Positions 51,461-60,709 of a stretch of DNA of 64,000 bases are shown here, one piece after another. The notes beneath the pieces are model-generated. The model had not been told where the DNA came from and did no database searches. It saw only the letters and a program-made list of their open reading frames with translations. A program made the position numbers and the translations under genes. Numbering within the stretch: position 1 is the first letter of the stretch; every line of letters starts with the position of its first letter. This DNA is from an uncultured Bacteroidales bacterium (GTDB lineage Bacteria > Bacteroidota > Bacteroidia > Bacteroidales > UBA932): contig CALVAC010000004.1 in assembly GCA_944325435.1 (NCBI GenBank), positions 1 through 64,000 on the forward strand, given 5' to 3'.

Positions 51461-52753
51461 ATGAGAAGATATATTCAATACATACTATGTCCTGTTTCCA
51501 TCCTGATGGCCATAGCTGTGCTGTACGGATGCGGAAACAGAGGGGAGGAGGCTGCTCCGGCAGTAGAGACCGGTACGCCTGAGGTGGAGATGCACAGGCT
51601 GGGTTTCGACCCGGACACACTGTCCGTGCTGGAGGGAAAGGTGCGCCGCAACGAATTTTTTTCCAGCCTGCTGATGAGGCTCGGCCTTGAGGCAACGGAG
51701 GCGTACAGCCTTTCAGTGGCTTGCGATACTGTTTTCGATGTCCGCAAGCTCCGTTCCGGCAACCGGTTCGAGGTGTACTACAGGATTTCCGCGACAGATT
51801 CTTCCTTGGCCGTCAGGGCCGGTGATGCTGCCGGCGGGAGAGAACTGAAGTCCATCCCAAAGGGAATGAAGCCGGAATATCTTGTATATGAGAGGGATGC
51901 CATATCGGATGTGGTCTTTTCGTGCCGTGCCCCATACAGAGTGTGGGTTTCCGACAGGCCGGTGTCTGTGGAGAGACGGTATGCGGAAGTCACCATCACC
52001 ACTTCCCTTTGGGAGGACATGTTGGATGCCGGTGTCTCTCCTCTGCTTATCCTTCAGCTGTCCGACATCTATGCGTGGACAGTGGATTTCTTTGCCCTGC
52101 AGAAGGAGGACAGTTTCAGGGTGCTCTATGACGAGAAGACTTGCGATGGCAAAGTGATAGCCGTGGATACGGTGAGGTATGCGGTTTTCAGGCACGGTGA
52201 CAACGAGTTCCCTGCCATAATGTTCAACCAGGGAGATGGAGGCAATATCTACTGGAACGACAAGGGGGAAAGTATGAGGAAGCAGTTCCTCAAGGCTCCT
52301 CTGCAGTATTCACGCATAAGTTCCGGTTTCTCGTATGCGAGAAGACATCCCATTACGAGGAGGGTCCAGCCGCACACGGGCGTAGACTACGCTGCTCCGG
52401 CGGGGACTCCGGTCCTGTCGATAGGGGACGGCAAGGTGACGAGCGCACGTAATGAAGGTGCGGGAGGCAATACGGTACGAATCAGGCATAATTCCGTCTA
52501 CAGCACGGCCTATCTGCATCTGTCCCGGTTCGCTCCGGGTATCCGGGCCGGGGTGATGGTGCATCAGGGTGATGTGATAGGGTATGTCGGTTCCACAGGC
52601 CGCAGTACCGGGCCTCATCTGGATTTCAGAGTATGGAAGAACGGTTCTCCGGTCAATCCTCTGAAGATGGATTCACCTCCGGCGGAGCCTCTGCGTCAGG
52701 AGAACATGCCTGCTTTCCGTGCTCTGGCGGACTCCCTCCGCCGGTCGTTCTGA
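51461..52753 (+). CDS. M23-type peptidase-domain lipoprotein with altered zinc motif
   Basis: A 430-residue probable periplasmic lipoprotein ('ILMAIAVLYGCGNR'). An N-terminal LysM/opacity-like part (about 45-270) contains 'NEFFSSLLMRLGLEATEAYSL' fragments common in this group. A C-terminal M23 LytM domain follows ('HTGVDYAAPAGTPVLSIGDG' to 'HLDFRVWKNGSPVNPL'). His305 and Asp309 of the HxxxD motif are present, but the HxH element reads His386-Leu-Asp388. It may be an atypical amidase or endopeptidase, or a non-catalytic activator. ATG 51461 is chosen from the signal peptide. Its 3' end overlaps the PAP2 gene. Confidence 0.82.
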   Translation: MRRYIQYILCPVSILMAIAVLYGCGNRGEEAAPAVETGTPEVEMHRLGFDPDTLSVLEGKVRRNEFFSSLLMRLGLEATEAYSLSVACDTVFDVRKLRSGNRFEVYYRISATDSSLAVRAGDAAGGRELKSIPKGMKPEYLVYERDAISDVVFSCRAPYRVWVSDRPVSVERRYAEVTITTSLWEDMLDAGVSPLLILQLSDIYAWTVDFFALQKEDSFRVLYDEKTCDGKVIAVDTVRYAVFRHGDNEFPAIMFNQGDGGNIYWNDKGESMRKQFLKAPLQYSRISSGFSYARRHPITRRVQPHTGVDYAAPAGTPVLSIGDGKVTSARNEGAGGNTVRIRHNSVYSTAYLHLSRFAPGIRAGVMVHQGDVIGYVGSTGRSTGPHLDFRVWKNGSPVNPLKMDSPPAEPLRQENMPAFRALADSLRRSF

Positions 52754-53334
52754 ACAGGTAGCCATTTCCTGCAGACATATCTTGCTGCGAAAGCGAAGGC
52801 CAGGCCGATGATGCTTCCTGCGACCGCCCCGCAGAGGATGTCCCCGAAATAGTGCATGCTCACGAACACCCTGCTGAAGCTGACAAGTGTCGCCCACGAG
52901 AATATCCATACGGCATATCCCCTGTATCTCAGTCTCCTGTCCATCCTCAGCAGCACATACGAGCAGCAGGCGAATCCGAAAGAGTTGGCCGCATGTCCCG
53001 AGAAGAATCCGTACGACCCTCCCTGATGAATGATGTGCAGACCTCTGTCGATCATTTCCTGGGTGTTGCATGGCCTGAGTCTCTGGAACCCGTCCTTGAA
53101 CAGGTTCGCCATCTGGTCGCAGCATACCACCATAAGGACAAGTGCCGCAGTCGCTACAAGAGCCCGTTTCCATCCTAACCTCCAGAAACAGCATCCGAGC
53201 ACGATGGCATACATCGGGAACCACACCTGGACATGGGAGAAGAATGTCCATATATGGTCGGTCACAGGGGAGTTCAGCCCGTTGATGGCCAAGGTAATGT
53301 CCTGGTCCAGGCGTATGAGTTCATCTATAATCAT
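52696..53334 (-). CDS. PAP2-family membrane phosphatase
   Basis: A 212-residue membrane phosphatase with about five to six helices. The three acid-phosphatase motifs are visible: 'KDGFQRLRP' (KxxxxxxRP), 'GFFSGHAANSF' (SGH) and 'SRVFVSMHYFGDIL' (SRxxxxxHxxxD). Members dephosphorylate undecaprenyl pyrophosphate, phosphatidylglycerol phosphate or lipid A; the first role would suit a neighbour of the cell wall cluster, but the sequence does not decide. Its last 58 bases run antisense to the end of the M23-type gene. A textbook promoter precedes it. Confidence 0.9.
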   Translation of the reverse strand: MIIDELIRLDQDITLAINGLNSPVTDHIWTFFSHVQVWFPMYAIVLGCCFWRLGWKRALVATAALVLMVVCCDQMANLFKDGFQRLRPCNTQEMIDRGLHIIHQGGSYGFFSGHAANSFGFACCSYVLLRMDRRLRYRGYAVWIFSWATLVSFSRVFVSMHYFGDILCGAVAGSIIGLAFAFAARYVCRKWLPVQNDRRRESARARKAGMFS

Positions 53335-53357
53335 AATCTCCGGTTTCAGAATCCGTG

Positions 53358-53388
53358 CAAAGGTAGGAAATTAGCTGTCTCCGGCAAA
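53358..53388 (-). promoter_or_regulatory. promoter of the PAP2 phosphatase gene
   Basis: Minus strand: TTTG (53385-53388), 19 bases, TACCTTTG (53358-53365). Both elements match the Bacteroidota consensus perfectly, 23 bases before the start at 53334. Confidence 0.75.
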
Positions 53389-53427
53389 ATTTCTTGAGAT
53401 CCGTGTCGAATCTGATCTGTCAGGACA

Positions 53428-53458
53428 GTTGTGTAATCGGCAATAGTTGCTAAATTTG
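53428..53458 (+). promoter_or_regulatory. promoter of the glycosyltransferase-HTCS pair
   Basis: GTTG (53428-53431) is followed after 19 bases by TAAATTTG (53451-53458), a perfect -7 box, 17 bases before the ATG at 53476. No other promoter is evident before the regulator gene, implying cotranscription. Confidence 0.6.
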
Positions 53459-53475
53459 TAGCCGTTGGCAGGTTT

Positions 53476-54339
53476 ATGGCGCAGAGAAACATGGAAAAGA
53501 AGAATATAGCGGCGCTTACAATGGTGCGCAATGACAGTTTCTTTCTTGAGAGATGGGTCAGGTATTACGGGGAAAGGCTCGGCTATGCCAATCTCTATGT
53601 CTATTTCGATGGCCTTGACCAGGAGATACCCCCTTTCTGCTCCGGACTGAATGCCAGGGCCGTGGAGCGTCTTGCGGGGAATGTGGCTCAAGGGGACAGG
53701 CTTAGGGCCGGGTTCCTTTCCGGAGAAGCGGCCCGGCTGTTCTCGGAGGGATACGATATGGTTATCGGCACTGATGTGGATGAGTTCCTTGCAGTGGATC
53801 CTGCCTGCGGTCTGGACCTTGCGGGTTTTCTCTCATCCGTAGAGACAACCGGTGTATCCATCTCCGGTCTCGGCGTGGATGTCGGCCAGAACACAGCCTG
53901 CGAGCAGCCTCTGGACGGGAATCTGCCGTTCCTGTCCCAGAGACGGTACGCCTTGCTCTCCACCAGATATTCCAAGTCCTCTGTCCTTACCGCCCCTGTG
54001 GAATGGGGCTCGGGATTCCACAGGACAAGGAAGCACGGTTTCCATATAGTCAAGGATCTGTACCTGTTCCATTTCGGCTGTGTCGACCTTGGCAGGATAG
54101 AGGCGAAATTCTCTGACAGAGAACGTGTGGCGGAAGGCTGGTCGAGACATTTCCGCAAAAGGATAAGGACTATCACCGTGATATCGGGCACCCGCAGGCC
54201 GGTGCGCTGGGATCTGGCAGTGGCTTTTGCCCGTACGGTCCAGAACATCGTCCGTCCGCCGTATGCCTGGAACAAGCCGGCAATGTTCAATCTCAGGCCT
54301 GTAGTCAGGATTCCGGAACGTTTCGAAGGTCTTTTCTGA
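53476..54339 (+). CDS. family 2-like glycosyltransferase
   Basis: A 287-residue soluble protein with the start 'KNIAALTMVRNDSFFLERWVRYYG', the pattern of GT2-type transferases that act at a known acceptor, and a DxD metal site in 'GYDMVIGTDVDEFLAVDP'. A later basic region 'RHFRKRIRTITVISGTRRP' may hold the acceptor side. No signal peptide or membrane helix is seen. Its stop overlaps the start of the HTCS regulator (TGATG), an unusual pairing. ATG 53491 is an alternative start. The donor and acceptor are unknown. Confidence 0.75.
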   Translation: MAQRNMEKKNIAALTMVRNDSFFLERWVRYYGERLGYANLYVYFDGLDQEIPPFCSGLNARAVERLAGNVAQGDRLRAGFLSGEAARLFSEGYDMVIGTDVDEFLAVDPACGLDLAGFLSSVETTGVSISGLGVDVGQNTACEQPLDGNLPFLSQRRYALLSTRYSKSSVLTAPVEWGSGFHRTRKHGFHIVKDLYLFHFGCVDLGRIEAKFSDRERVAEGWSRHFRKRIRTITVISGTRRPVRWDLAVAFARTVQNIVRPPYAWNKPAMFNLRPVVRIPERFEGLF

Positions 54340-57300
54340 TGCGGATGAAACCATACAGGACTATGATGCGTCTGCCATGGCTTCTGTTTGTGTTCATGCT
54401 GACGGCATTGGAGATGGCGGCGGATGACGGTGCCCCTATTTTCGTGAACATGAACGTGTCCGACGGTCTGCCGCACAATACCGTACAGAAGATTTTCCAG
54501 GATTCTGACGGGTTCATCTGGTTCGCCACCAAAGACGGTCTGTGCCGCCATGATGGCCGGACCTGTCTGTCATATCGGGAGTCGTTAAGCCACAAGTCCA
54601 TATCCAACAGTAAAATCAGGTGTGTCATCGAGGATGGCATGAAGCGTATCTGGGCCGGGACCGACAATGGACTGAACATGATCGACCCTGTGGATGGAAG
54701 CATAGAGTCTTTCTTCTCGTCTTCAGAGCCTCTTCTGAAGTCGGACAAGATAAATGACCTGTATTTCGACGGCAGGACCGGTCTGCTGTGGGTGGCTACC
54801 GACAGGGGAATCTCCATCTTTGATGTGCACTCCTTCCGGTTTGTCGAACTGGAGTCCTGTCCGGCTTTCGGCTCGGAGACAAATGTCATTTACGGCGCGG
54901 ACGACATCTATATCGGTATGTCACACGGTCTGTACAGATGTGACTGCCATGCCTGCGGCCCTGAAAGCCTTGGGGACGGGCTGGACTTTGCAGTCTTCTC
55001 GATTCTGGAAGACAGTGCAGGGAATGTCTGGTTCGGGAATGACCGTACCGGGTTCGGGAAGGTGACGGCAGATGGCGGAGTCGAATTCCTGTACTGTGGC
55101 CGGCCGCAGGATGATGACGGTTCCGATGTATATTCAATCATAGAGAAGGATGACATCCTGTGGCTTGTGACCAAGAGGAACGGTATCTTCCTGTATGACA
55201 TATCATCAGGCAGGTCAAAGGGCGGATTCCAGCCTGACCCGGGCACCAGGACGATGCTTACCTGCGGCTATATGGATATTGACGGGAACATCTGGATCGG
55301 ATCGTATTACGAGGGGGTCTTCCTCTGGTCTCCCTATATGAACCATTTTTACAGGGAGGACATTACAGGCGCCGGAGGTGAAGATACGGGGATCATAGGC
55401 CCGATTGTCAAGGATGGTGACAGACTGTGGTTCGGCAGTGATGAGTCTGGGATTGTCTCATACAATCCGGAAGACGGCACTCAGGCTTATTACAGTCTTT
55501 GCTCCGGAGGAGGGCCTTTGGCGGAATGCAAGCCGATGCTGGTCGACAATGGAATCCTGTGGATAGGTACCGAGTCTCACGGGGTCAGGCTTGTCGATAC
55601 CGGAAGCGGCAGGACGGTAGCATCCTATACTACGGCATCTCCGCGGGGAAGGATTCCGGGCAACAGGGTGAACCATATCACGCGGGACAGCCGGGGAAAT
55701 ATATGGCTGGCAGTGAACGGTGGTCCTGGAGGAATCTGCAGGTACGACAGGGAGTCGGAGGAGTTCGTGGTTTCCAGACCGGAGGACGATGGGCACAAGG
55801 TGCGGGATGTCTATTTCATTTACGAAATTGGGGATGGCTGTCTGTGGCTCGGTACAAGGGCGAATGGACTGTTCCGTTACGATATGGACAGGGATATTTT
55901 CGAACCTGTGCCGGTTATGGGAAGGAAAGACCTGTCAGTCAGTTATATATTCAAGGATAGCAGGAGCAGGGTCTGGGTCGGGACTTTCGGGCAGGGGCTG
56001 GTGTGCCTCGACATTGACGGGAATCTTCTGGATACATTCGATATGGGGGATGGCAGGGGAGCTAACAATATATGCGGTATAATGGAGGACAGGGATGGAC
56101 ATATATGGGTCAGTTCCTTTTACGGAGTTTCAAGGTATGACGGTGAAAAAGGCCGGTTTACGGGATATGATGCGCATAACGGGTTTCCTGTCAGACATAT
56201 CAAACCAATGTCGGCATTCTGCTCGGATGACGGGACAATGTATTTCGGAGGAGAAAACGGGATTGTACATTTCAATCCTCGCAGACTGGCGTACCTGAAT
56301 ACGACTGTTCCTAAGGCAGCCCTCACTGATTTCCTGATTCACGGTGACTCTGTCGACAACCGGATGCGCAGGGATATCCTGAGGTGCAGGAGACTTGAGC
56401 TTGCACACGGCCAGGACAACCTGACATTTGTCTTTTCCGTCCTCGGCTATGTCTATCCGGAGAAGAATCTCTGCCGCTATATGCTGGAAGGAATCGATGA
56501 TGACTGGAAGATGGCTGACAGCCAGATGCGTGTGACATACGGGAACATTGGCCCTGGCCTTTACCGTTTCATGCTTTCAGCTTCTAACGGCAACGGGATC
56601 TGGTCGGAGCCTGAAATGATGCTTGAGGTAAGCATAAGGCCTGCCCCGTGGATGACATGGTGGGCCTGGCTCATCTACGCTTCTGCCGCCATCGGGCTGG
56701 TCGCGCTTTTTGTCTACTATAAGAGCGCCAAGATGAAACTGGAGCATGACATCGAGATAAAGGATATCAAGGAAAGCAACCTGAAGAAGATGCACAGGTT
56801 CAGGCTCGACCTGTTCACCAATTTCTCCCACGAGATCCGTACTCCTCTGACGCTTGTTTCCGGTTCTCTGGATGATCTTCTTGCCGATTCCGGAAGACCT
56901 GACAGGGATGCGCTTCTCGGGATAAGGCGCAATGTCACGAAAATCATGGAACTGGTCAACCAGCTGATGGATTTCCGCAGACATGACAGCGGAAAGATGG
57001 AACTTGCGGCAGAGCAGGGGGATATCGTGGCTTTCATAGAAGAGATGGCGACAGTCTTCGGCGAACTTTCACGTATCAGGGCCAAGCCTCTGGAACTGCA
57101 TCTTCCGGAAGATGGGATAATGTTGATGTTCAATCCGAAACTTATGGAGAAAGTCTTCGGGAATGTGCTGATGAATGCTTTCAAATATTCCGTGGAGGAA
57201 AGCGTGATACAGATATCGGCCGAGGTTACGGATATGGACGGAAGTCCGTACCGGAACAGGACAGACAGCATTGTGGACAAGGCAGTGCTTGTCTCCATCT

Positions 57301-58376
57301 CCAATGAAGGGGAGCACATCCCGGAAGACAGGCTGGAGGAGATCTTTGAACCGTTCTATCGCCTCAAAAGTTCATTGAATCTTCCCGGTACAGGCATAGG
57401 TTTGAGTTTCAACAGGATGATCATGCGTCTGCATCACGGGGACATCTGGGCTGAGAATACTCAAGATGGGGTTGTTTTCAGAATGCTCCTGCCGGTCGGG
57501 ACGGCACATCTGTTTCCGGAAGAGCTGGCTGTCACCCCGGGCATGTCCCGGATGTCCGACGATGCTCCGGCAGACCTTGAGGAAGATGATGATCAATGTG
57601 TGGCCTCCGGGTCAGATACCCTGCTGGTGGTGGAGGATAACGCGGAGATCAGGCAGTACCTTAAAGACAAGCTGTCTGTGCATTACAATGTCATCACCTG
57701 CGACAACGGAAGCGAGGCTCTTGAGATTCTTCGCAGGATGGGGATAGACCTTGTGCTCAGCGATGTGATGATGCCTGTTATGGATGGAGTGGAACTGTGC
57801 CGCAGAATCCGTGCTGCAAATGATATGAACCATATCCCCGTTATCTTGCTCACGGCACATATAGCCGACAGCCACGTCAAGGACGGCCTTTCGGCAGGAG
57901 CCGATGACTATGTGTTCAAACCATTCAATTTTGAACTTCTGCTTGCGAGGATAGAAAATCTGCTGAAGAACAAGGAGAGGATGCGGCAGGCTTTCCAGAA
58001 GAAGGTCAGTCCATCGGATATGAATGTTGCAGTCAGGGATTATGATGATGAGTTCCTCGGGAGATGCTATGATTTCCTTAAGGAGCATCTGGAGGATCCG
58101 GAGATGACTATCGAGGATTTCGGCAGGGAGACGGGGGTGAGCAGGGTGCAGCTCTACCGGAAGATAAAATATCTGACAGGCCTTACACCGAGCCGTTTTG
58201 TCCTGTATGTAAGGCTCAAGGTTGCCGCCGGCCTTCTGGAGCAGGAGGGAGTCTCCGTTTCGGATGTCTGCTACAAGGTAGGCTTCAACAGCCTGTCATA
58301 TTTCACGCGGACGTTCAAGGACAGATACGGCGTCACCCCTTCGGAATACCATTCCGGCAGGCGCTCTGTATCATAA
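54339..58376 (+). CDS. hybrid two-component system (HTCS) regulator
   Basis: A 1345-residue one-protein sensor-regulator of glycan loci. An N-terminal signal/anchor is followed by about twelve propeller repeats of the 'DGFIWFATKDGL' / 'GNIWIGSYYEGV' kind (about 35-660), a Y_Y_Y domain ('RYMLEGIDDDWKMA', about 690-765) and a membrane helix at about 770-795. The histidine kinase has His831 in 'NFSHEIRTPLTL' and an ATPase domain with 'GNVLMNAFKYS' and 'LPGTGIGLSFNRM'. The receiver (about 1090-1205) has Asp1142 in 'LVLSDVMMPVMDG'. An AraC HTH (about 1250-1342) ends 'YFTRTFKDRYGVTPSEY'. It likely binds a pectin-derived oligosaccharide in the periplasm and switches on the GH28/SusC genes downstream. 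Confidence 0.95.
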   Translation: MRMKPYRTMMRLPWLLFVFMLTALEMAADDGAPIFVNMNVSDGLPHNTVQKIFQDSDGFIWFATKDGLCRHDGRTCLSYRESLSHKSISNSKIRCVIEDGMKRIWAGTDNGLNMIDPVDGSIESFFSSSEPLLKSDKINDLYFDGRTGLLWVATDRGISIFDVHSFRFVELESCPAFGSETNVIYGADDIYIGMSHGLYRCDCHACGPESLGDGLDFAVFSILEDSAGNVWFGNDRTGFGKVTADGGVEFLYCGRPQDDDGSDVYSIIEKDDILWLVTKRNGIFLYDISSGRSKGGFQPDPGTRTMLTCGYMDIDGNIWIGSYYEGVFLWSPYMNHFYREDITGAGGEDTGIIGPIVKDGDRLWFGSDESGIVSYNPEDGTQAYYSLCSGGGPLAECKPMLVDNGILWIGTESHGVRLVDTGSGRTVASYTTASPRGRIPGNRVNHITRDSRGNIWLAVNGGPGGICRYDRESEEFVVSRPEDDGHKVRDVYFIYEIGDGCLWLGTRANGLFRYDMDRDIFEPVPVMGRKDLSVSYIFKDSRSRVWVGTFGQGLVCLDIDGNLLDTFDMGDGRGANNICGIMEDRDGHIWVSSFYGVSRYDGEKGRFTGYDAHNGFPVRHIKPMSAFCSDDGTMYFGGENGIVHFNPRRLAYLNTTVPKAALTDFLIHGDSVDNRMRRDILRCRRLELAHGQDNLTFVFSVLGYVYPEKNLCRYMLEGIDDDWKMADSQMRVTYGNIGPGLYRFMLSASNGNGIWSEPEMMLEVSIRPAPWMTWWAWLIYASAAIGLVALFVYYKSAKMKLEHDIEIKDIKESNLKKMHRFRLDLFTNFSHEIRTPLTLVSGSLDDLLADSGRPDRDALLGIRRNVTKIMELVNQLMDFRRHDSGKMELAAEQGDIVAFIEEMATVFGELSRIRAKPLELHLPEDGIMLMFNPKLMEKVFGNVLMNAFKYSVEESVIQISAEVTDMDGSPYRNRTDSIVDKAVLVSISNEGEHIPEDRLEEIFEPFYRLKSSLNLPGTGIGLSFNRMIMRLHHGDIWAENTQDGVVFRMLLPVGTAHLFPEELAVTPGMSRMSDDAPADLEEDDDQCVASGSDTLLVVEDNAEIRQYLKDKLSVHYNVITCDNGSEALEILRRMGIDLVLSDVMMPVMDGVELCRRIRAANDMNHIPVILLTAHIADSHVKDGLSAGADDYVFKPFNFELLLARIENLLKNKERMRQAFQKKVSPSDMNVAVRDYDDEFLGRCYDFLKEHLEDPEMTIEDFGRETGVSRVQLYRKIKYLTGLTPSRFVLYVRLKVAAGLLEQEGVSVSDVCYKVGFNSLSYFTRTFKDRYGVTPSEYHSGRRSVS

Positions 58377-58425
58377 GTGACAATATCTGTAACATAATTG
58401 AAAACAGAATCGGCTTTCCTGCATA

Positions 58426-58433
58426 TAACTTTG
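58426..58433 (+). promoter_or_regulatory. -7 element ahead of the GH28 operon
   Basis: TAACTTTG, a perfect TAnnTTTG, 22 bases before the start at 58456. A good -33 element is missing, which would suit a promoter that depends on an activator such as the upstream HTCS. Confidence 0.45.
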
Positions 58434-58455
58434 TCATCAACTGATAACCGGTGAT

Positions 58456-60705
58456 ATGCAGAAAAATATCCATTTTATATTGTGTCTGCTCCTGTCTCTG
58501 CAGCATTTGGATGCGCAGCCGTATCTTGCTACGGATTACGGTGCGGTGGCAGGAATCCCAGAACCGCAGACAGAGGTGTTGCAGAACCTGATTGACAGGT
58601 GCAGCGCGGATGGGGGCGGCACCGTATGTATTCCTGCGGGGACTTTTGTCTCGGGTGCGCTTTTCCTGAAAGACAATGTGATGCTGTTCCTTGACCACGG
58701 TGCTGTGCTGCTGGCCAGTGCAGATCTGGATGACTGGCCGGGGCTTGAAAACCGTAGGGTAGGGCTGGTCAATGCAGTGAATGCAGACAATGTAGGAATC
58801 ACCGGCACCGGTACTGTGGACGCAAACGGCAACGAGCCGGTGTTCCGGCAGGGGCCGAAATCTCCGTTGCGCATATATGCCGTAAATTTCGAGCATTGTA
58901 CGGATATCCTGGTCAGGGATGTGGATATTGTCAATGCCTCATACTGGACTATGCGTCTCGATGACTGCGAGTATGCTCACATAGATGGGGTCGATATCCG
59001 TTCGACAAGTTATTTCAACAATGACGGGATAGATATAGATGGGAGAAATATAACCGTCTCGGATTGCGTGATAGACTGTATAGATGATGCGATATGCCTG
59101 AAAAGCTATTACCGGGACCGCCCCTGCGAGAATATCACGGTTACAAACTGCATATTATCATGCAACTGCAATGCTGTCAAGCTCGGTACGGCTTCGGAAG
59201 GAGGCTTCAGGAATATAGCCATTTCCAATTGTGTGGTCAGGCGGCCATCGCAGAATGATTATTTCGATTACAGGAAGTATATAGTGCCCGGTGTGACCGA
59301 CAATTATACCAATAATTCAGGTATCGCCCTTGAGATGGTTGACGGTGGCATAATGGAGCAGGTGACAGTCGAGAACATCACTATGTATAATGTGCTGACC
59401 CCTGTTTTCATCAGGCTCGGGGAGAGACGCAATCCTCCGGCAGGGACAATGCGCAACATATCCATCAGCAATCTCACGGCCACCGCATCAAGCCTGATGA
59501 GCTGTTCTGTCACAGGAATTCCGGGACATTTTGTGGAGAATGTCAAGTTCAGCCATATAATCCTGAACTGTCCCGGAGGAGGACGGCACGACCACGTCCT
59601 CAGGGATATCCCTGAGGCGGAGCACTCATATCCAGAGAACAAGATGTTCGGTGCCTCCCTCCCGGCATACGGTTTCTATCTGAGGCATGCCCGCAATATT
59701 TCCTTTGATGATGTGCAGTTCAATCTGGCGGTCCCGGATGACAGGAAGGACATATATCTTGAGGACTGTGAAGATGTGCAGGTTGACAATGTGCGTACTG
59801 TGTGCGGCTATGGGGCAGCATCGGGGAGCATGGCGGGCGATCTGGCGGATCTTTCTGTCCCGGCGGCCGTTCCTGACATCCGGGAGATGGATTCCTTTTC
59901 TCTGTCGCTGGTCAAATGGAGTTTCAGGACAAGGACGGAAAACCTGTGCGAGCTTGCCTTGGATGCCGGTGTACACGCCCTGGAGATGGTGGATCCGGGG
60001 AAATGGGATGCTGTCCTTGGAAAAGGTCTGGATGTGGCTCTTGCGGATGGGGCGGATATGGGTGTGGAGCGCGGATTCTGTGATGCGAGGTGGCATTCCG
60101 CGCTGTATGAACGATATGCCCATTATATGCCGTTACTTGCCGCCAGGGGGATACGGCAGATAGTGTGCTATTCGGGCATCAATCCTGACCTGTCATCCGG
60201 ACAGGCTCTGGAAGTGTGTGTGCAGGGTCTGAGGCCTGTTGTCGAACTGGCAGAAAAACTCGGTGTGACTGTCGTGATGGAGCTGGTCAGCAGCCGTGCT
60301 CCGGAAGACATCTTCGCCGGTCACAGTTTCCTGTATTACAGGTGTGACAGTCCTGAATGGGGAGCAGAATTGTGCAGGCGGCTGGATTCGGAAAATTTCG
60401 GCCTTCTCTATGATGTGTGGCAGATGAATGATATGGGGAGGAACATATTCGATGATATACGCAGATACCACAGGTATATACGGCATTACCACATCTCCGG
60501 AATCCCGGACAGGGACATACCTGATGAAAACGGCCGGTTTGATTATGGTCGGTTTGTCAGGATGCTGGAGAAGACGGGTTACAGAGGCTATGTAGGAATC
60601 GAGCCGGACCGTGTGGAAAAGGGTCTGCGCGATGCGATATCAAGGAGCGTTGAAGCCCTGAATCCTGATAATTCAGGCTGCCGTCAGACTGACACTAAAC
60701 TTTGA
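58456..60705 (+). CDS. secreted GH28-like beta-helix fused to hydroxypyruvate-isomerase-like TIM barrel
   Basis: A 749-residue fusion. Signal peptide 'FILCLLLSLQHLDAQ' is followed by a right-handed beta-helix of GH28 type (about 25-465): 'YFNNDGIDIDG' (Asp190, Asp193) and 'DCIDDAICLKS' (Asp210-Asp211) match the catalytic aspartates, but the usual GHG histidine is Asn239 in 'CNAVKLGT'. From about residue 480 a xylose-isomerase-like barrel begins 'FSLSLVKWSF', with 'GADMGVERGFCDARWHSALY', Glu609 ('VVMELVSS'), Asp653 ('LLYDVWQMN'), His679 ('HYHISGIP') and Glu716 ('VGIEPDR') at the metal-ligand positions. No frameshift or stop separates the two. Substrate is probably a pectin fragment. Confidence 0.88.
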   Translation: MQKNIHFILCLLLSLQHLDAQPYLATDYGAVAGIPEPQTEVLQNLIDRCSADGGGTVCIPAGTFVSGALFLKDNVMLFLDHGAVLLASADLDDWPGLENRRVGLVNAVNADNVGITGTGTVDANGNEPVFRQGPKSPLRIYAVNFEHCTDILVRDVDIVNASYWTMRLDDCEYAHIDGVDIRSTSYFNNDGIDIDGRNITVSDCVIDCIDDAICLKSYYRDRPCENITVTNCILSCNCNAVKLGTASEGGFRNIAISNCVVRRPSQNDYFDYRKYIVPGVTDNYTNNSGIALEMVDGGIMEQVTVENITMYNVLTPVFIRLGERRNPPAGTMRNISISNLTATASSLMSCSVTGIPGHFVENVKFSHIILNCPGGGRHDHVLRDIPEAEHSYPENKMFGASLPAYGFYLRHARNISFDDVQFNLAVPDDRKDIYLEDCEDVQVDNVRTVCGYGAASGSMAGDLADLSVPAAVPDIREMDSFSLSLVKWSFRTRTENLCELALDAGVHALEMVDPGKWDAVLGKGLDVALADGADMGVERGFCDARWHSALYERYAHYMPLLAARGIRQIVCYSGINPDLSSGQALEVCVQGLRPVVELAEKLGVTVVMELVSSRAPEDIFAGHSFLYYRCDSPEWGAELCRRLDSENFGLLYDVWQMNDMGRNIFDDIRRYHRYIRHYHISGIPDRDIPDENGRFDYGRFVRMLEKTGYRGYVGIEPDRVEKGLRDAISRSVEALNPDNSGCRQTDTKL

Positions 60706-60709
60706 TTGA

